This document shows positions 16,263 through 26,351 of a stretch of 64,000 nucleotides of DNA, piece after piece (position 1 is the first letter of the stretch; each line of letters begins with the position of its first letter). The stretch is from Kutzneria sp. CA-103260 (GTDB lineage Bacteria > Actinomycetota > Actinomycetes > Mycobacteriales > Pseudonocardiaceae): the NCBI RefSeq assembly GCF_018263855.1, contig NZ_CP073318.1:124001-188000 (forward strand), given 5' to 3'. The notes beneath the pieces were generated by a model. It saw only the letters and a list, made by a program, of their open reading frames with translations. It was not told the DNA's origin and did no database searches. A program made the position numbers and the translations under genes.

Positions 16263-16804
16263 TGGACCGTCCGCACGAAGTCGTCACCCACGGCCATTCC
16301 GGCGCTCGGGTCCTTCGCTACCTCGATGGCTCCGGCTACCTCAAGACCGCTTCCGCCGAGGACGAGGCCGCCGCCGACCTTGTCGATGCCGAACGCGATC
16401 GCCTGCTGTGGCTGCGTTCCCGTGGTGTCTCGGTGCCCGCTGTCCTCGACGCCGGCCGCGGCTGGCTGCACACCGCCGCCGCCCCCGGCCGTCCCGCCTC
16501 CGACCCGTGGTCACCGTCCGAACGGGACAGTGTCGCCACGATCATGGGTGAGACACTTCGCTTCCTGCACTCCCTCGACCCCGGCGACTGCCCCTTCGGC
16601 TCCGGACCCGTTGTCGGGCATGGCGATTACTGCCTGCCCAACGTGCTCATCGCCGCCGACTCCGTCCACCTCATCGACGTCGGCCGCGCCGGCCTGCTCG
16701 ATCCCTCGGTGGACATCGAGGACTGCCTGCAGAGCATCCGCGGGCCGCTCAACCCCCAGTTCGACGAGTCCCACGCCCAACGCTTCCTCGCCGCCTACAG
16801 CTAA
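16262..16804 (+). CDS. Short APH-type phosphotransferase
   Basis: The 180-residue protein has the two diagnostic phosphotransferase motifs: VVGHGDYCLPNVLI, the HGD catalytic loop with the metal-binding Asn, and LIDVGRAG followed by DPSVDIEDC, the second metal Asp. The N-lobe keeps a lysine in GYLKTASAEDEAAADL and a glutamate in DAERDRLLWL. APH(3')-type kinases run to about 260 residues, so this is a compact member, shortened mainly between the lobes and at the C-terminus. It could phosphorylate an aminoglycoside, another antibiotic or a metabolite. It follows TetR with a one-base overlap. Confidence 0.78.
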   Translation: MDRPHEVVTHGHSGARVLRYLDGSGYLKTASAEDEAAADLVDAERDRLLWLRSRGVSVPAVLDAGRGWLHTAAAPGRPASDPWSPSERDSVATIMGETLRFLHSLDPGDCPFGSGPVVGHGDYCLPNVLIAADSVHLIDVGRAGLLDPSVDIEDCLQSIRGPLNPQFDESHAQRFLAAYS

Positions 16805-16835
16805 TTCGCTTGCCCTTCGCTGCTAGCTTCGGCCC

Positions 16836-17369
16836 ATGCTGACCGGGAAACTCGTCCGACTCCGGGCCTTCGAGCCCTCCGATGCCGAGGCCCTCTACCG
16901 GTGGAACGCCGATCCCGAGGTCGGCCGCTGGATGATCAACGACTATCCCGAGTCCCTGGCCCAGCTCACCAAGCGTCTCGGCGAGGACCGCCCTCGCAAC
17001 ACGTACGACAAGCTCATCCTCTGCGTCGAGACCCTCGCCGACCGCACCCCCATCGGCGCCATCGCCCTCACCGATGCTGACCCCGAGAACGGCCGCGCCG
17101 AGCTCGACGTCTACATCGGCGAGGCCTCCCACCGCAACGGCGGCTACGGCACCGACGCCATCCGCGTCCTCTGCCGCTACGGCTTCGACCAGATGCGCCT
17201 GCACGGCATCTCCCTCTGGGTCGTCCCCGACAACCACCCCGCTCGCCACGTGTACCAGAAACTCGGCTTCGTGGAGGAAGGCCGCGAACGCGAACGCTTC
17301 CGCCGTGACGGCAAGTGGCACGACCTCATCGTCATGAGCCTCCTCGAAGGCGAACTCGTCGAGGACTGA
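16836..17369 (+). CDS. GNAT-family N-acetyltransferase (RimJ/RimL-like)
   Basis: The 177-residue protein has the GNAT fold: KLVRLRAFEPSDAEALYRW at the N-terminus, IGAIALTDADPENGRAELDV for the central strands, the acetyl-CoA loop in GEASHRNGGYGTDAIRVLC, and VVPDNHPARHVYQKLGF near the end. It is most like ribosomal-protein or small-amine acetyltransferases that act on other molecules. The gene ends 17 bases before a perfect hairpin shared with the convergent HNH gene. The substrate is unknown. Confidence 0.88.
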   Translation: MLTGKLVRLRAFEPSDAEALYRWNADPEVGRWMINDYPESLAQLTKRLGEDRPRNTYDKLILCVETLADRTPIGAIALTDADPENGRAELDVYIGEASHRNGGYGTDAIRVLCRYGFDQMRLHGISLWVVPDNHPARHVYQKLGFVEEGRERERFRRDGKWHDLIVMSLLEGELVED

Positions 17370-17386
17370 TCACCACGGGCCTGCGC

Positions 17387-17433
17387 ACGTGAGTGGCTTA
17401 CTTGGCCCCAGGGACCAAGTAAGCCACTCACGT
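17387..17433. terminator. Bidirectional hairpin terminator
   Basis: A perfect 19-base stem (17387-17405 with 17415-17433) around a 9-base loop sits between the convergent GNAT and HNH genes. The stem contains GAGTGGCTTACTTGG. Hairpins of this composition recur between genes of related actinomycetes. Confidence 0.8.
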
Positions 17434-17437
17434 GGGG

Positions 17438-17878
17438 TCAGGCCTGGAGTTCGAACCAGGATGGGGCGTGCGGGGTGACGAGCAGGCGAAGGCCGGCCTC
17501 GTCGAGCAGGCGGCTGCCCTTGGCGGCGTTGCAGCGGGCGCAGCAGGCCACGGTGTTGAGCCAGCTGGTGCGGGCGCCGCCGCGAGAGAGGGGCAGGACG
17601 TGGTCGACGGTGTCGGCGGGCCGGCCGCAGTAGGCGCAGCGGTGGTGATCCCGTTGCAGCACACCGCGACGGGACCAGCGGGGCGGGCGGCTGTAGCGCC
17701 ACTTCATGACGACGTAGCGAACGAGCCGGACGACCCGCGGCAGCGGGTAGTGCCCGAACTTGGCGCCGGTGTCGGCCTCGTGGATCTCGGCGACCCGGCG
17801 GACGAGCATGCGGACGGCATGGGGGACCGACACGGTGTGCAGCGGTTCCATGCTCGCGTTGAGCACCAGTACGCCCAC
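17438..17878 (-). CDS. HNH endonuclease-like protein
   Basis: The 146-residue protein ends in an HNH nuclease motif: CAYCGRPADTVDHVLPLSRG, then NTVACCARCNAAKGSRL, giving two CxxC zinc knuckles around the catalytic histidine of VDHV. The N-terminus (VGVLVLNASMEPLHTVSVPH) is the one found in a widespread, uncharacterised actinobacterial HNH family. The GTG at 17878 follows GGGAGGTGG and gives that conserved start; the open frame runs to 17920. It is a single gene with no methylase beside it, so it is not obviously a restriction enzyme. Confidence 0.87.
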   Translation of the reverse strand: MGVLVLNASMEPLHTVSVPHAVRMLVRRVAEIHEADTGAKFGHYPLPRVVRLVRYVVMKWRYSRPPRWSRRGVLQRDHHRCAYCGRPADTVDHVLPLSRGGARTSWLNTVACCARCNAAKGSRLLDEAGLRLLVTPHAPSWFELQA

Positions 17879-17945
17879 GGCGGACCACCTCCCTTCGAGG
17901 CGCAATCGTCGCCGTGGCAAGGGGAGGAGTCAACGCCATTACGGA

Positions 17946-18815
17946 TCAGTCCAAAGAGGACAGTGCGCCGAAGACGGCCCGGATCCGGGGCAGGTGTTCC
18001 CGCCCGCGCCGGGTGCCGATGTGCACGGAGTTGACGACGGGCTGCGCGGGCCGGTGCAGCACGGCCAGTCGGCCGGCGGCGAGGTGCTCCTCGACCAGAT
18101 AGTGCGGGGCGACGGTCAGGCCGGCGCCGGCGAGCACGGCGGCGACGACGGAACGGAAGTCGTTGACGATGAGCGCGGGCGCGGGCGGCCGAATGGCCCA
18201 GCACTCCCGGAAATACCGCCGAGCCATGGGCATCTCCTCGGAGTAGCCGACGAAACGCCGCTCCTGCCCCGGTTCGTACGGCTCGTCGCCGGCCGGCCCG
18301 ACCAGCAGGAACCGCTCCTCCAACAGCGGCACGAGATACATCCGCCGGGTGGGCACGCCCTCGATCTTGGTCAGCAGCGCCACGTCGATCTCGTCCCGCA
18401 GCACGGCCTGCACGAGATCGGGCGACAGCCCGACCCGGCACCGCACGGTGAGCCCTTCGGCCAGCAGCGGCGACATCCGGGTGACCACGAACCGTTCGAG
18501 CAGGTCGACGGGCGCGCCGACAAAAACGGGGCCGGCGCCGGACAGGGTGGCGGAGCGCAGACCGTCCAGGGCGCCCTCGAGGGCGTCGATGTGCTCGGCG
18601 ACCTCGGCGGCCAGGCTGTGCCCGGCCTCGGTGGGCGTGATGCCCCGCCCGGCCCGTCGGAACAGCGGCCGCCCGACCGATTCCTCGATGGCCTTGAGAT
18701 GATGCGACACGGCGGGCTGGGACAGCCGTAGCGCCTCGGCCGCCCGGGCGACCCCGCCGGTCCGGTACACGCTCAGGAACGACCGCAGGGCAACCAGTTC
18801 GGGACGGTTCGACAC
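17946..18815 (-). CDS. LysR-family transcriptional regulator
   Basis: The 289-residue protein has the winged helix-turn-helix ELVALRSFLSVYRTGGVARA then LSQPAVSHHLKAIEESVG, and a ligand-binding domain whose subdomains meet around VRCRVGLSPDLVQAVLRD and LLEERFLLVGPAGDE. It begins at a GTG (18815), just downstream of folE on the same strand, ten bases after the folE stop. Its target is not evident; folE or the HNH gene are nearest. Confidence 0.86.
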   Translation of the reverse strand: MSNRPELVALRSFLSVYRTGGVARAAEALRLSQPAVSHHLKAIEESVGRPLFRRAGRGITPTEAGHSLAAEVAEHIDALEGALDGLRSATLSGAGPVFVGAPVDLLERFVVTRMSPLLAEGLTVRCRVGLSPDLVQAVLRDEIDVALLTKIEGVPTRRMYLVPLLEERFLLVGPAGDEPYEPGQERRFVGYSEEMPMARRYFRECWAIRPPAPALIVNDFRSVVAAVLAGAGLTVAPHYLVEEHLAAGRLAVLHRPAQPVVNSVHIGTRRGREHLPRIRAVFGALSSLD

Positions 18816-18825
18816 CCGAACCAGC

Positions 18826-19413
18826 TTATTTCACCCCGGCCAGCGCGAAGAACTCCTGCCGCGACCGCGCGTCGGAACGCAGCGTGCCGAGCATGGTGGA
18901 GGTGACGGTGCTGGAGCCGGAGGCCCGCACGCCGCGCAGGGTCATGCAGGTGTGCTCCGCCTCGATGACCACGCCGACGCCCTTGGGCTGCAGCTGGGCC
19001 GACAGCCAGTCGGCGACCTGCTTGGTCAGCCGTTCCTGCACCTGCGGCCGGCTGGCGAAGTGCTCGACGACACGGGCCAGTTTGGACAGTCCGAGGATGC
19101 GCGCGTCGGGCAGGTAGCCGACGTGCGCGACGCCGACGAACGGCAGCAGGTGGTGCTCGCACACCGACCGCACCGGGATGCTGCGGGCCAGCACCAGTTC
19201 GTCGTAGCCTTCGTCGTTGGGGAACGTGGTCAGGTCGAACGGGCGCGGCGAGAACAGCTCGGCGTAGGCCCGGACCATCCGGCCGGGCGTGGCGCGCAGG
19301 CTCTCGTTGTCGGTGTCGACACCGAGGGCGCGCAGCAGGTCGCCGGCGGCGCGTTCGGCGGCGTCGAGGTCGACGCCGGCAGTGTGCTCGGGCACGACCC
19401 GTAACGCGTGCAT
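18826..19413 (-). CDS. folE: GTP cyclohydrolase I
   Basis: FolE converts GTP to 7,8-dihydroneopterin triphosphate, the entry to folate and to several pterin and deazapurine natural products. The 195-residue protein has the zinc ligands Cys85 and His88 in SVCEHHLLPF and Cys156 in EAEHTCMTLRGV, plus ILGLSKLARVVEHFASRPQVQ. The ATG at 19413 has GAAGGAGG in front; the frame is open to 19473 without support. It is not in the usual ftsH-folE-folP neighbourhood, so it may be a second copy with a special role. It diverges from a probable Fe-S regulator. Confidence 0.92.
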   Translation of the reverse strand: MHALRVVPEHTAGVDLDAAERAAGDLLRALGVDTDNESLRATPGRMVRAYAELFSPRPFDLTTFPNDEGYDELVLARSIPVRSVCEHHLLPFVGVAHVGYLPDARILGLSKLARVVEHFASRPQVQERLTKQVADWLSAQLQPKGVGVVIEAEHTCMTLRGVRASGSSTVTSTMLGTLRSDARSRQEFFALAGVK

Positions 19414-19482
19414 GCCGCCTCCTTCGCTCCAGTTTCGCCAATAGATGTTGGTCTTATCAACGTCGCAGGTCAAGAAGTGTGG

Positions 19483-19510
19483 TTGCGGACACGCTCGTAG
19501 GCGATATTCT
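19483..19510 (+). promoter_or_regulatory. Probable promoter of the Fe-S-type regulator
   Basis: TTGCGG (19483-19488), a 16-base spacer and TATTCT (19505-19510) lie so close to the GTG at 19518 that the transcript would be nearly leaderless. The folE promoter must lie on the other strand of the same 104-base gap. Confidence 0.4.
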
Positions 19511-19517
19511 GGTTAGG

Positions 19518-20198
19518 GTGAGCACCGATCGGGCGATCAGCGCCGTGGCCGCCCTCGACGACGACCTGCGTCGCGGCATGTTCGACTTCATCCGCGCCGC
19601 CCGCCACCCGGTGACCAGGGACGAGGCAGCCTCGGCGGTCGGCATCTCCCGCAAGCTGGCCGCGTTCCACCTGGACAAGCTGGTCGACGCCGGCCTGCTA
19701 CGGGCCCATTACGAGGGCGCGGGCCGGGTCGGCCGGGCGCCCAAGGTGTACGAGCCCTCGGACGTGGACGTGCGGGTCAGCATCCCGGCCCGGCAGTACG
19801 ACCTGCTGGCCGACATCCTGATCGACGCGGTGCTGAGCGACGACCCGCGCGGCGCGGCCGAGCCGATCGCCGCCGAGCGCGGCCGCGAGATCGGGGTGGC
19901 CGAGCGCGAGGGGGAGCGGCCGGGGCGGCTGGGCACCGAGCGGGCGCTGACGATGACCTGTCGGCTGCTGGCCCGGCACGGCTTCGAGCCGCTGCGGGAC
20001 ACACCGACCACGGTGCGGTTGCGTGACTGCCCGTTCCATCCGCTCGCGGGCAAGGCTCGCGACCTGGTGTGCGGCATCAACCGGGCGTTCCTGGCGGGGA
20101 TGATCGACGGCCTCGAGGCCCGGACGGTGGAGGCGGTGCTCGCGCCGGGCGGCGCCGGGGCCTGCTGCGTCGAGCTGCGGCCGCGGCAGGAGGACTGA
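19518..20198 (+). CDS. ArsR/SufR-like helix-turn-helix regulator with C-terminal cysteine motif
   Basis: The 226-residue protein has an N-terminal winged helix (DLRRGMFDFIRAARHPVTRD, then AASAVGISRKLAAFHLDKLV) and a C-terminal domain with LRDCPFHPLAG, DLVCGINRAFL and GACCVEL. That cysteine order is seen in SufR-like regulators that bind an Fe-S cluster (family knowledge); cluster binding here is inference. The GTG at 19518 follows TTAGG and lies just after a -10-like TATTCT; the frame opens at 19479. It diverges from folE, which it could regulate. Confidence 0.78.
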   Translation: MSTDRAISAVAALDDDLRRGMFDFIRAARHPVTRDEAASAVGISRKLAAFHLDKLVDAGLLRAHYEGAGRVGRAPKVYEPSDVDVRVSIPARQYDLLADILIDAVLSDDPRGAAEPIAAERGREIGVAEREGERPGRLGTERALTMTCRLLARHGFEPLRDTPTTVRLRDCPFHPLAGKARDLVCGINRAFLAGMIDGLEARTVEAVLAPGGAGACCVELRPRQED

Positions 20199-20304
20199 AT
20201 TTCCCTCCCATTGGAATGTATATCCGATGGGGGACTTGCCGCAAGGCCCCGGGGTGCCCGCACAATCACCTCCCGTAAGTCCACGAACCACGGGGGTATT
20301 TCGC

Positions 20305-21513
20305 ATGCGCGTGCTGCTGTCGACCATCGGGTCGCGCGGTGACGTCCAACCGGTCGCGGCCCTGGCTTTGCGGCTGCGGGAAATAGGGCACGAGGCGCGG
20401 CTGTGTGCGCCGCCGGATTTCCGGGAATGGATCGAAGGGCTGGGCATCGACTTCGTGCCGCTCGGTCCCGAAGTTCGGCCCGCGACCAAGCCGGACTCCG
20501 AGGTCCGGCGGCTCGGGGCCACCCCGGAGGGGCGGAAACAGCTGATGGAAGGCACGGTGGCCACCCAGTTCGAGACGCTGCTGCCGGCCGCCGACGGCTG
20601 CGACGTCGTGCTGGGCTGGTCGGCACTCCAGTTGGCCGCGCCGTCCGTGGCGGAGAAACTCGGTATTCGCCACGTCTACGCCGTATTCTGCCCCAATCAA
20701 CTCCCTTCCGGGCAGCATGCGCCGGCGCCGGTGCCCGCCTGGGAACAGCCGACGGGCGTCGACAATCGCACCTTGTGGGAGCTGGAATCGCAGCGCTGGA
20801 ACGAGCAGTGGCGGCCGGCGGTCAATTCCAACCGGGAAAAGATCGGGTTGCCTCCGGTCGAGGACGTGCTCAGCCACATGAACTCGCCGCGGCCGTGGCT
20901 GGCGGCGGACCCGGCGATCGGGCCGTGGCCGGAGCCGAGTGACCTCGATGTGGTGCAGACGGGCGCGTGGCTGATGAAGGACACCCGTCCGCTGCCCGAC
21001 GAGCTGGCCCGGTTCCTGGACGCCGGCGAGCCGCCGGTGTTCTTCGGGTTCGGCAGCACCGGCACCGCCGGGCTGGAGGTCGCCCAGACGATGCTGGAGT
21101 CGGCGCGGGCGCTCGGCCGGCGGGCGGTGATCTCCAGCGGCTGGTCGGACCTGGAGCTGGCGGCCGGCGCCGAGGACGCGATTGTCATCGGCGAAGCCAA
21201 CTTCCAGGGCTTGTTCCCACGGGTGGCGGCGGCCGTGCACCACGGCGGATCCGGCACCACCACGGTGACCTCGATCTCGGGCACGCCGCACGTGATCGTG
21301 CCGCACCGCTACGACCAGTTCTACTGGGCTCAGCGGGTCGAAGAGCTCGGCATCGGCGCTGAGCACCGGGGCACCGAGCCGACCGTGGCGTCGCTGACCG
21401 CGGCGCTCGACCGCGTGCTGCGGCCCGAGGTGGCGGCGAACGCGAAGGCGGTCGCCGCCACGATGGCGTCCGACGGCGTGGAGATCGCCGCCGACCTGCT
21501 CGTCAACGGCTAG
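20305..21513 (+). CDS. GT1 glycosyltransferase, glycopeptide-type
   Basis: The 402-residue enzyme has the GT-B fold of antibiotic glycosyltransferases: N-terminal MRVLLSTIGSRGDVQPVAAL, the acceptor-domain CDVVLGWSALQLAAPSVAEK, and a C-terminal nucleotide-sugar site with VFFGFGSTG and AAAVHHGGSGTTTV, then VPHRYDQFYWAQRVEELG. The nearest known relatives are the vancomycin/teicoplanin-group transferases, which add sugars to peptide aglycones. Its ATG has GGGGG upstream; the frame opens at 20227. No antibiotic scaffold genes are nearby, so it may act in self-protection, detoxification or lipid glycosylation. Confidence 0.9.
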   Translation: MRVLLSTIGSRGDVQPVAALALRLREIGHEARLCAPPDFREWIEGLGIDFVPLGPEVRPATKPDSEVRRLGATPEGRKQLMEGTVATQFETLLPAADGCDVVLGWSALQLAAPSVAEKLGIRHVYAVFCPNQLPSGQHAPAPVPAWEQPTGVDNRTLWELESQRWNEQWRPAVNSNREKIGLPPVEDVLSHMNSPRPWLAADPAIGPWPEPSDLDVVQTGAWLMKDTRPLPDELARFLDAGEPPVFFGFGSTGTAGLEVAQTMLESARALGRRAVISSGWSDLELAAGAEDAIVIGEANFQGLFPRVAAAVHHGGSGTTTVTSISGTPHVIVPHRYDQFYWAQRVEELGIGAEHRGTEPTVASLTAALDRVLRPEVAANAKAVAATMASDGVEIAADLLVNG

Positions 21514-21519
21514 GAAACC

Positions 21520-23040
<1,521 letters not shown>

Positions 23041-23637
23041 GGGTCGGCCTCCATCCGTATCGACCTCCATTGGTAGCCGATGCGGCGGACCCGGGGCGAC
23101 AGCCGAGACCCGAGGGGCGGTTTCTCGGTCCCTATCGGCCACGAAGTGGTTGTCAGGGCAGAGTTTTCCGGATGATCGGGTCTGGGGGCCGGTCAGGGCA
23201 AGGGGAGGGCCGCACGGCTGGATCCGCTCGCCGCAACGGATCTGCGGCAGCGGCACCTCGACGTCGGATTCGGTCCACTGTGGAGGGATATCGGCCGGGG
23301 CCGCCATCGGATCCAGTCGGCCGCATCCCGTGTGACCTGCCCGCCTTGCCGTCTGGCGCTGGTCGACGCTATACAACGTATCACATACTGTATACAATCG
23401 AACGGCGGGAATGTGGTGAAGACCTCAGTAAGAAGGCGGGACGGGTGGTTGACGACCCAGGTCGATGGCTGACTGACCGCGGCCGGCCACCGGGCAGGTC
23501 GGTGGGACTGGGCGACCGGCAAGGAAGCGGCTGCCGAGGCCGGGGGACGCGTGAACGGACAGGGAATCGGACCAGATCGATCGGTCGGCGGGGTGGGGCC
23601 GGGCGGTGTGATCGACGACTGCGGGCAGGTGAGACCG
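23041..23637. other. Long divergent regulatory region between acyl-CoA synthetase and OFA transporter
   Basis: No gene is supported in these 597 bases. They contain the tandem GntR-type operator near 23371-23399. The stretch from there to the transporter ATG is about 240 bases, so that mRNA would have a long leader unless translation starts upstream. No riboswitch was recognised. Confidence 0.6.
23371..23399. promoter_or_regulatory. GntR-type operator, site A (tandem)
   Basis: CATACTGTATACAATC at 23384-23399 contains the FadR-subfamily core TGTATACAA. A second inverted repeat, ATACAACGTAT (ATAC-N3-GTAT), lies at 23371-23381. The 16-mer matches sites at 32557, 40027 and 40167. It would serve the transporter (+) and the acyl-CoA synthetase (-). 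Confidence 0.7.
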
Positions 23638-24855
23638 ATGGCAACCGAGGTGACCGACTTCTACGGCCGGCGGTACCGGGTCGGCGAGAGCGACCGGGAG
23701 CTGCTGGGCCATTCCAGGAACTGGGTGCTGGCGGCGGCGTGCGTGGCGATGATGGTCACCGGCGCGGGCCAGTACGGGTTCGGGCTGATCGTGGGCGGCG
23801 GGCAGTACTGGCTGCTGGCGATCTGGGTGGCGACGCAAGCGGTTGCGGTGTTTCCGCTGGCGTTGCTGCGGGAGCGGCTGACCGTGCGGCCGCCGGTGGC
23901 GATGGTGGCGGGCGCGGTGCTGACGGCGGTGGGGGATCTGTTCGCGGGACCCTGGTCGGCGGTGCTGGGCGGACTGGGCGCGGCGATCGTCTACGGCACG
24001 TGCCTCGCGGTGGTGGCGAAGTGGTTCCCGGAGCGGCGAACGCAGCTGGGCCTGGTGAGCGGGTCGTTCGCGGCGGGGGCGGTGCTGTTTGCGACCCCGT
24101 TGCCGATCATCGCGGTGGTGGTGATTACGGTGTGCGGCTTCTTCCTCAAGGAGCCGCCGAAGCAGTGGTGGCCGCAGAGCCCGGACCCGAGGACATGGGC
24201 GCTGGACAAGAACGTGAACCTCAGCCTGCGGCACAGCCGCCCGGCGATCCGCCGGTACACGCCGGGGGAGCTGCTGCACTGCCCGACGTATGCGCTGATG
24301 TACGTGCTGGTGGCCTGCGCGGCGGCGGCCTGGCTGTTCGACGTGGCGTTCATGGCGGCCTTCGTGACCACCAGCGGCTGGGGGTACGCCTTCGCGGTGG
24401 TGGCGGTCTGCCTGCTGACGCTGTCCAGCGGCGTGGCCCGGTGGGCGACGGGCTGGGCCGGGGAGCGCTTCGGTGTGGGCCGGGTGGTCCGCGGGGCGCT
24501 GGGCCTGGGCGCTCTCGGCCAGTTGCTGCTGATTGTGGCCGGCCAGCAGCAGACCCCGGTGCTGCTGGCGTTGGCGGCGCTGCTGGTCGGCGCGGGCGCC
24601 GGCTGCTGCTACGCCCTGCTGCCGGCCCTGGTCGAGGTGCACTTCGGCGATCAGGCGGGACTGCTGAACTTCGGCCTGGTCTACAGCGCGAAGGCGGTCG
24701 GCGGGATCGTCGGCGTCGGCGTGGCGGCGTCCATCGTCGGCCTGTACGGCTACGCGGCCGGGTTCCTGCTTGCGGCCGGCCTCGGCGTGGTGGCGGCGGT
24801 GGCCAGCGGCTTGCTGCGCCAACCGGGCGTGCCCCGGCTGCTGGTGCCGGCCTGA
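23638..24855 (+). CDS. OFA-type MFS transporter (first of two)
   Basis: The 405-residue membrane protein belongs to the oxalate/formate antiporter branch of the major facilitator superfamily, with about twelve helices. It shares with the second copy (37865-39247) an N-terminal TDFYGRRYRVGESDRELLGH, a central EPPKQWWPQSPDPRTW cytosolic loop and a C-terminal LNFGLVYSAKAVGGIVG. The first six-helix half is shorter than in the second copy. The ATG at 23638 aligns with that copy; the frame opens at 23551. Under a GntR-type operator, it probably takes up or exchanges a small carboxylate. Confidence 0.88.
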   Translation: MATEVTDFYGRRYRVGESDRELLGHSRNWVLAAACVAMMVTGAGQYGFGLIVGGGQYWLLAIWVATQAVAVFPLALLRERLTVRPPVAMVAGAVLTAVGDLFAGPWSAVLGGLGAAIVYGTCLAVVAKWFPERRTQLGLVSGSFAAGAVLFATPLPIIAVVVITVCGFFLKEPPKQWWPQSPDPRTWALDKNVNLSLRHSRPAIRRYTPGELLHCPTYALMYVLVACAAAAWLFDVAFMAAFVTTSGWGYAFAVVAVCLLTLSSGVARWATGWAGERFGVGRVVRGALGLGALGQLLLIVAGQQQTPVLLALAALLVGAGAGCCYALLPALVEVHFGDQAGLLNFGLVYSAKAVGGIVGVGVAASIVGLYGYAAGFLLAAGLGVVAAVASGLLRQPGVPRLLVPA

Positions 24856-24899
24856 CCGAGCATCCTTCGTGTTGACCGGGTGCTGACTACGCTGGGCCG

Positions 24900-25760
24900 A
24901 TGTTCAAGCCGGCTCAGCTGGAGAGCTTCCTGGCCGTCGCGCAGACGCTCAGCTTCACCCAGGCCGCCGACGAGCTCGGCGTCCGCCAGTCGACGATCAG
25001 CCAGCACGTGCGGCAGCTGGAGGCGATCGTCGGCAAGCAGCTGTTTCTGCGGGACACGCACACCGTCGAGCTGACGCCGGAGGGCGAGGCCATGGTCGGC
25101 TTCGCCCGCACCATCGTGGACACCGGCCGGGAGGCGGTCAGCTTCTTCGCCGGGCCGCAGCTGCGCGGGCGGCTGCGGTTCGGCGCGTCGGAGGACTTCG
25201 TCGCCACCTACCTGACCGACGTGCTGCGGGACTTCCGGCGGCGGCATCCGGCGGTGGAACTGGAGCTGACAGTCGGGCTGAGCGGCGAGCTGCACCGGAA
25301 GTTGGAAGCTCGCCAACTGGACCTGGTTTTCGGCAAACGGCAACTGGGCGCGGTGCACGGCCAGCTGGTGTGGCGGGACCGGCTGGTCTGGGTCGGGGCC
25401 GAGGGGACGAAGGTCGACCCGACCGCGCCGGTGCCGCTGATCCTGTACCCGGAGCCGAGCGTCAGCCGCGCGCAGGCGTTGGAAACCCTTCAGTGGCACG
25501 GCCGGCAGTTCCGCGTCGCCTGCACCAGCACCAGCCTGAGCGGGCTGCGCGCGGCCGTGCTGGCCGGACTGGGCGTGACCGCTCACACCCGCAGCCTGAT
25601 CCCGCACGATCTCGTGGAACTCGGTCCGCAGCACGGTCTTCCGGCGCTCGGCGAGATCGAGTTCGTGCTGTCGCCGCCGCCGCGGCTGCGGACCGAACCC
25701 GCGCGGGCGCTGGGGGCGGCGATCGTCGCGGACGCCAACAGACTGCGCCGCGCACGCTAG
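24900..25760 (+). CDS. LysR-family transcriptional regulator
   Basis: The 286-residue protein has a typical N-terminus, MFKPAQLESFLAVAQTLSFT with TISQHVRQLEAIVGKQLFLR, and an effector domain beginning GRLRFGASEDFVATYLTDVL. It lies 44 bases after the OFA transporter on the same strand and could be co-transcribed with it. It also precedes the protease/membrane-protein module by 40 bases. Which of these it controls cannot be told from the sequence. Confidence 0.88.
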   Translation: MFKPAQLESFLAVAQTLSFTQAADELGVRQSTISQHVRQLEAIVGKQLFLRDTHTVELTPEGEAMVGFARTIVDTGREAVSFFAGPQLRGRLRFGASEDFVATYLTDVLRDFRRRHPAVELELTVGLSGELHRKLEARQLDLVFGKRQLGAVHGQLVWRDRLVWVGAEGTKVDPTAPVPLILYPEPSVSRAQALETLQWHGRQFRVACTSTSLSGLRAAVLAGLGVTAHTRSLIPHDLVELGPQHGLPALGEIEFVLSPPPRLRTEPARALGAAIVADANRLRRAR

Positions 25761-25800
25761 AATGGCCGCCTACGGTCGCATCGAGGGGAGTGCCCTCCAC

Positions 25801-26349
25801 ATGGGTAGGCGGTTCGGCGGAACCACCACGGTCGACCAGGTCCTGCGTGAACTGCGGCGCGGTGACTTCCTGCATCCGGACGTACGCGTTGTGTGCCAAC
25901 GGCTGTCGCGGGACCGCGGCCGCCCGCTGCACCTGATCCCGCTGCCGCTGCGCACCTCGATCAGCGGCGCCTGGCTGGGCATGCCGGACGCGGATTACGT
26001 TGTCTACCAGTCGGTCGGATCCAGCCCGCTGCACCAGATCCACGTGATCTGGCACGAGATCGGGCACATGCTCCTGCCCGGTCACGCCCGCACCTGCGAT
26101 GTGGACCCGGCGACCCGGGACGTGTTGATGAAGGTGCTGAACGCGTTGGTGCCCAACCTCAGTCCGGCCGTGCTGAGCCGGATCCTGGGCCGTGGCGGCT
26201 TCACGGACCAACAGGAGATCGAGGCGGAGGTGTTCGCCGGCGCCGCGGTGTGCGCCCTGGGCGAGCCGGCCCCGGATTCGGGGCACCGCGACCTGACCGA
26301 GGCCGAGGCGCAGATCGTGGACGCGCTGGTCCGAGAACTGCGCGTCTGA
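25801..26349 (+). CDS. ImmA/IrrE-type metallopeptidase
   Basis: The 182-residue protein has the zinc-peptidase motif VIWHEIGHMLLPGH and a downstream glutamate-rich helix, QQEIEAEVFAGAA, that supplies the third ligand. ImmA/IrrE peptidases cut XRE-type repressors and so switch on their targets. I chose the ATG at 25801 because GAGGGGAG precedes it; an ATG at 25762 has no binding site. It overlaps nothing but is two bases from the DUF6545-like membrane gene. The probable target is the XRE protein encoded 2 kb away at 28363-28830. Confidence 0.85.
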   Translation: MGRRFGGTTTVDQVLRELRRGDFLHPDVRVVCQRLSRDRGRPLHLIPLPLRTSISGAWLGMPDADYVVYQSVGSSPLHQIHVIWHEIGHMLLPGHARTCDVDPATRDVLMKVLNALVPNLSPAVLSRILGRGGFTDQQEIEAEVFAGAAVCALGEPAPDSGHRDLTEAEAQIVDALVRELRV

Positions 26350-26351
26350 CC

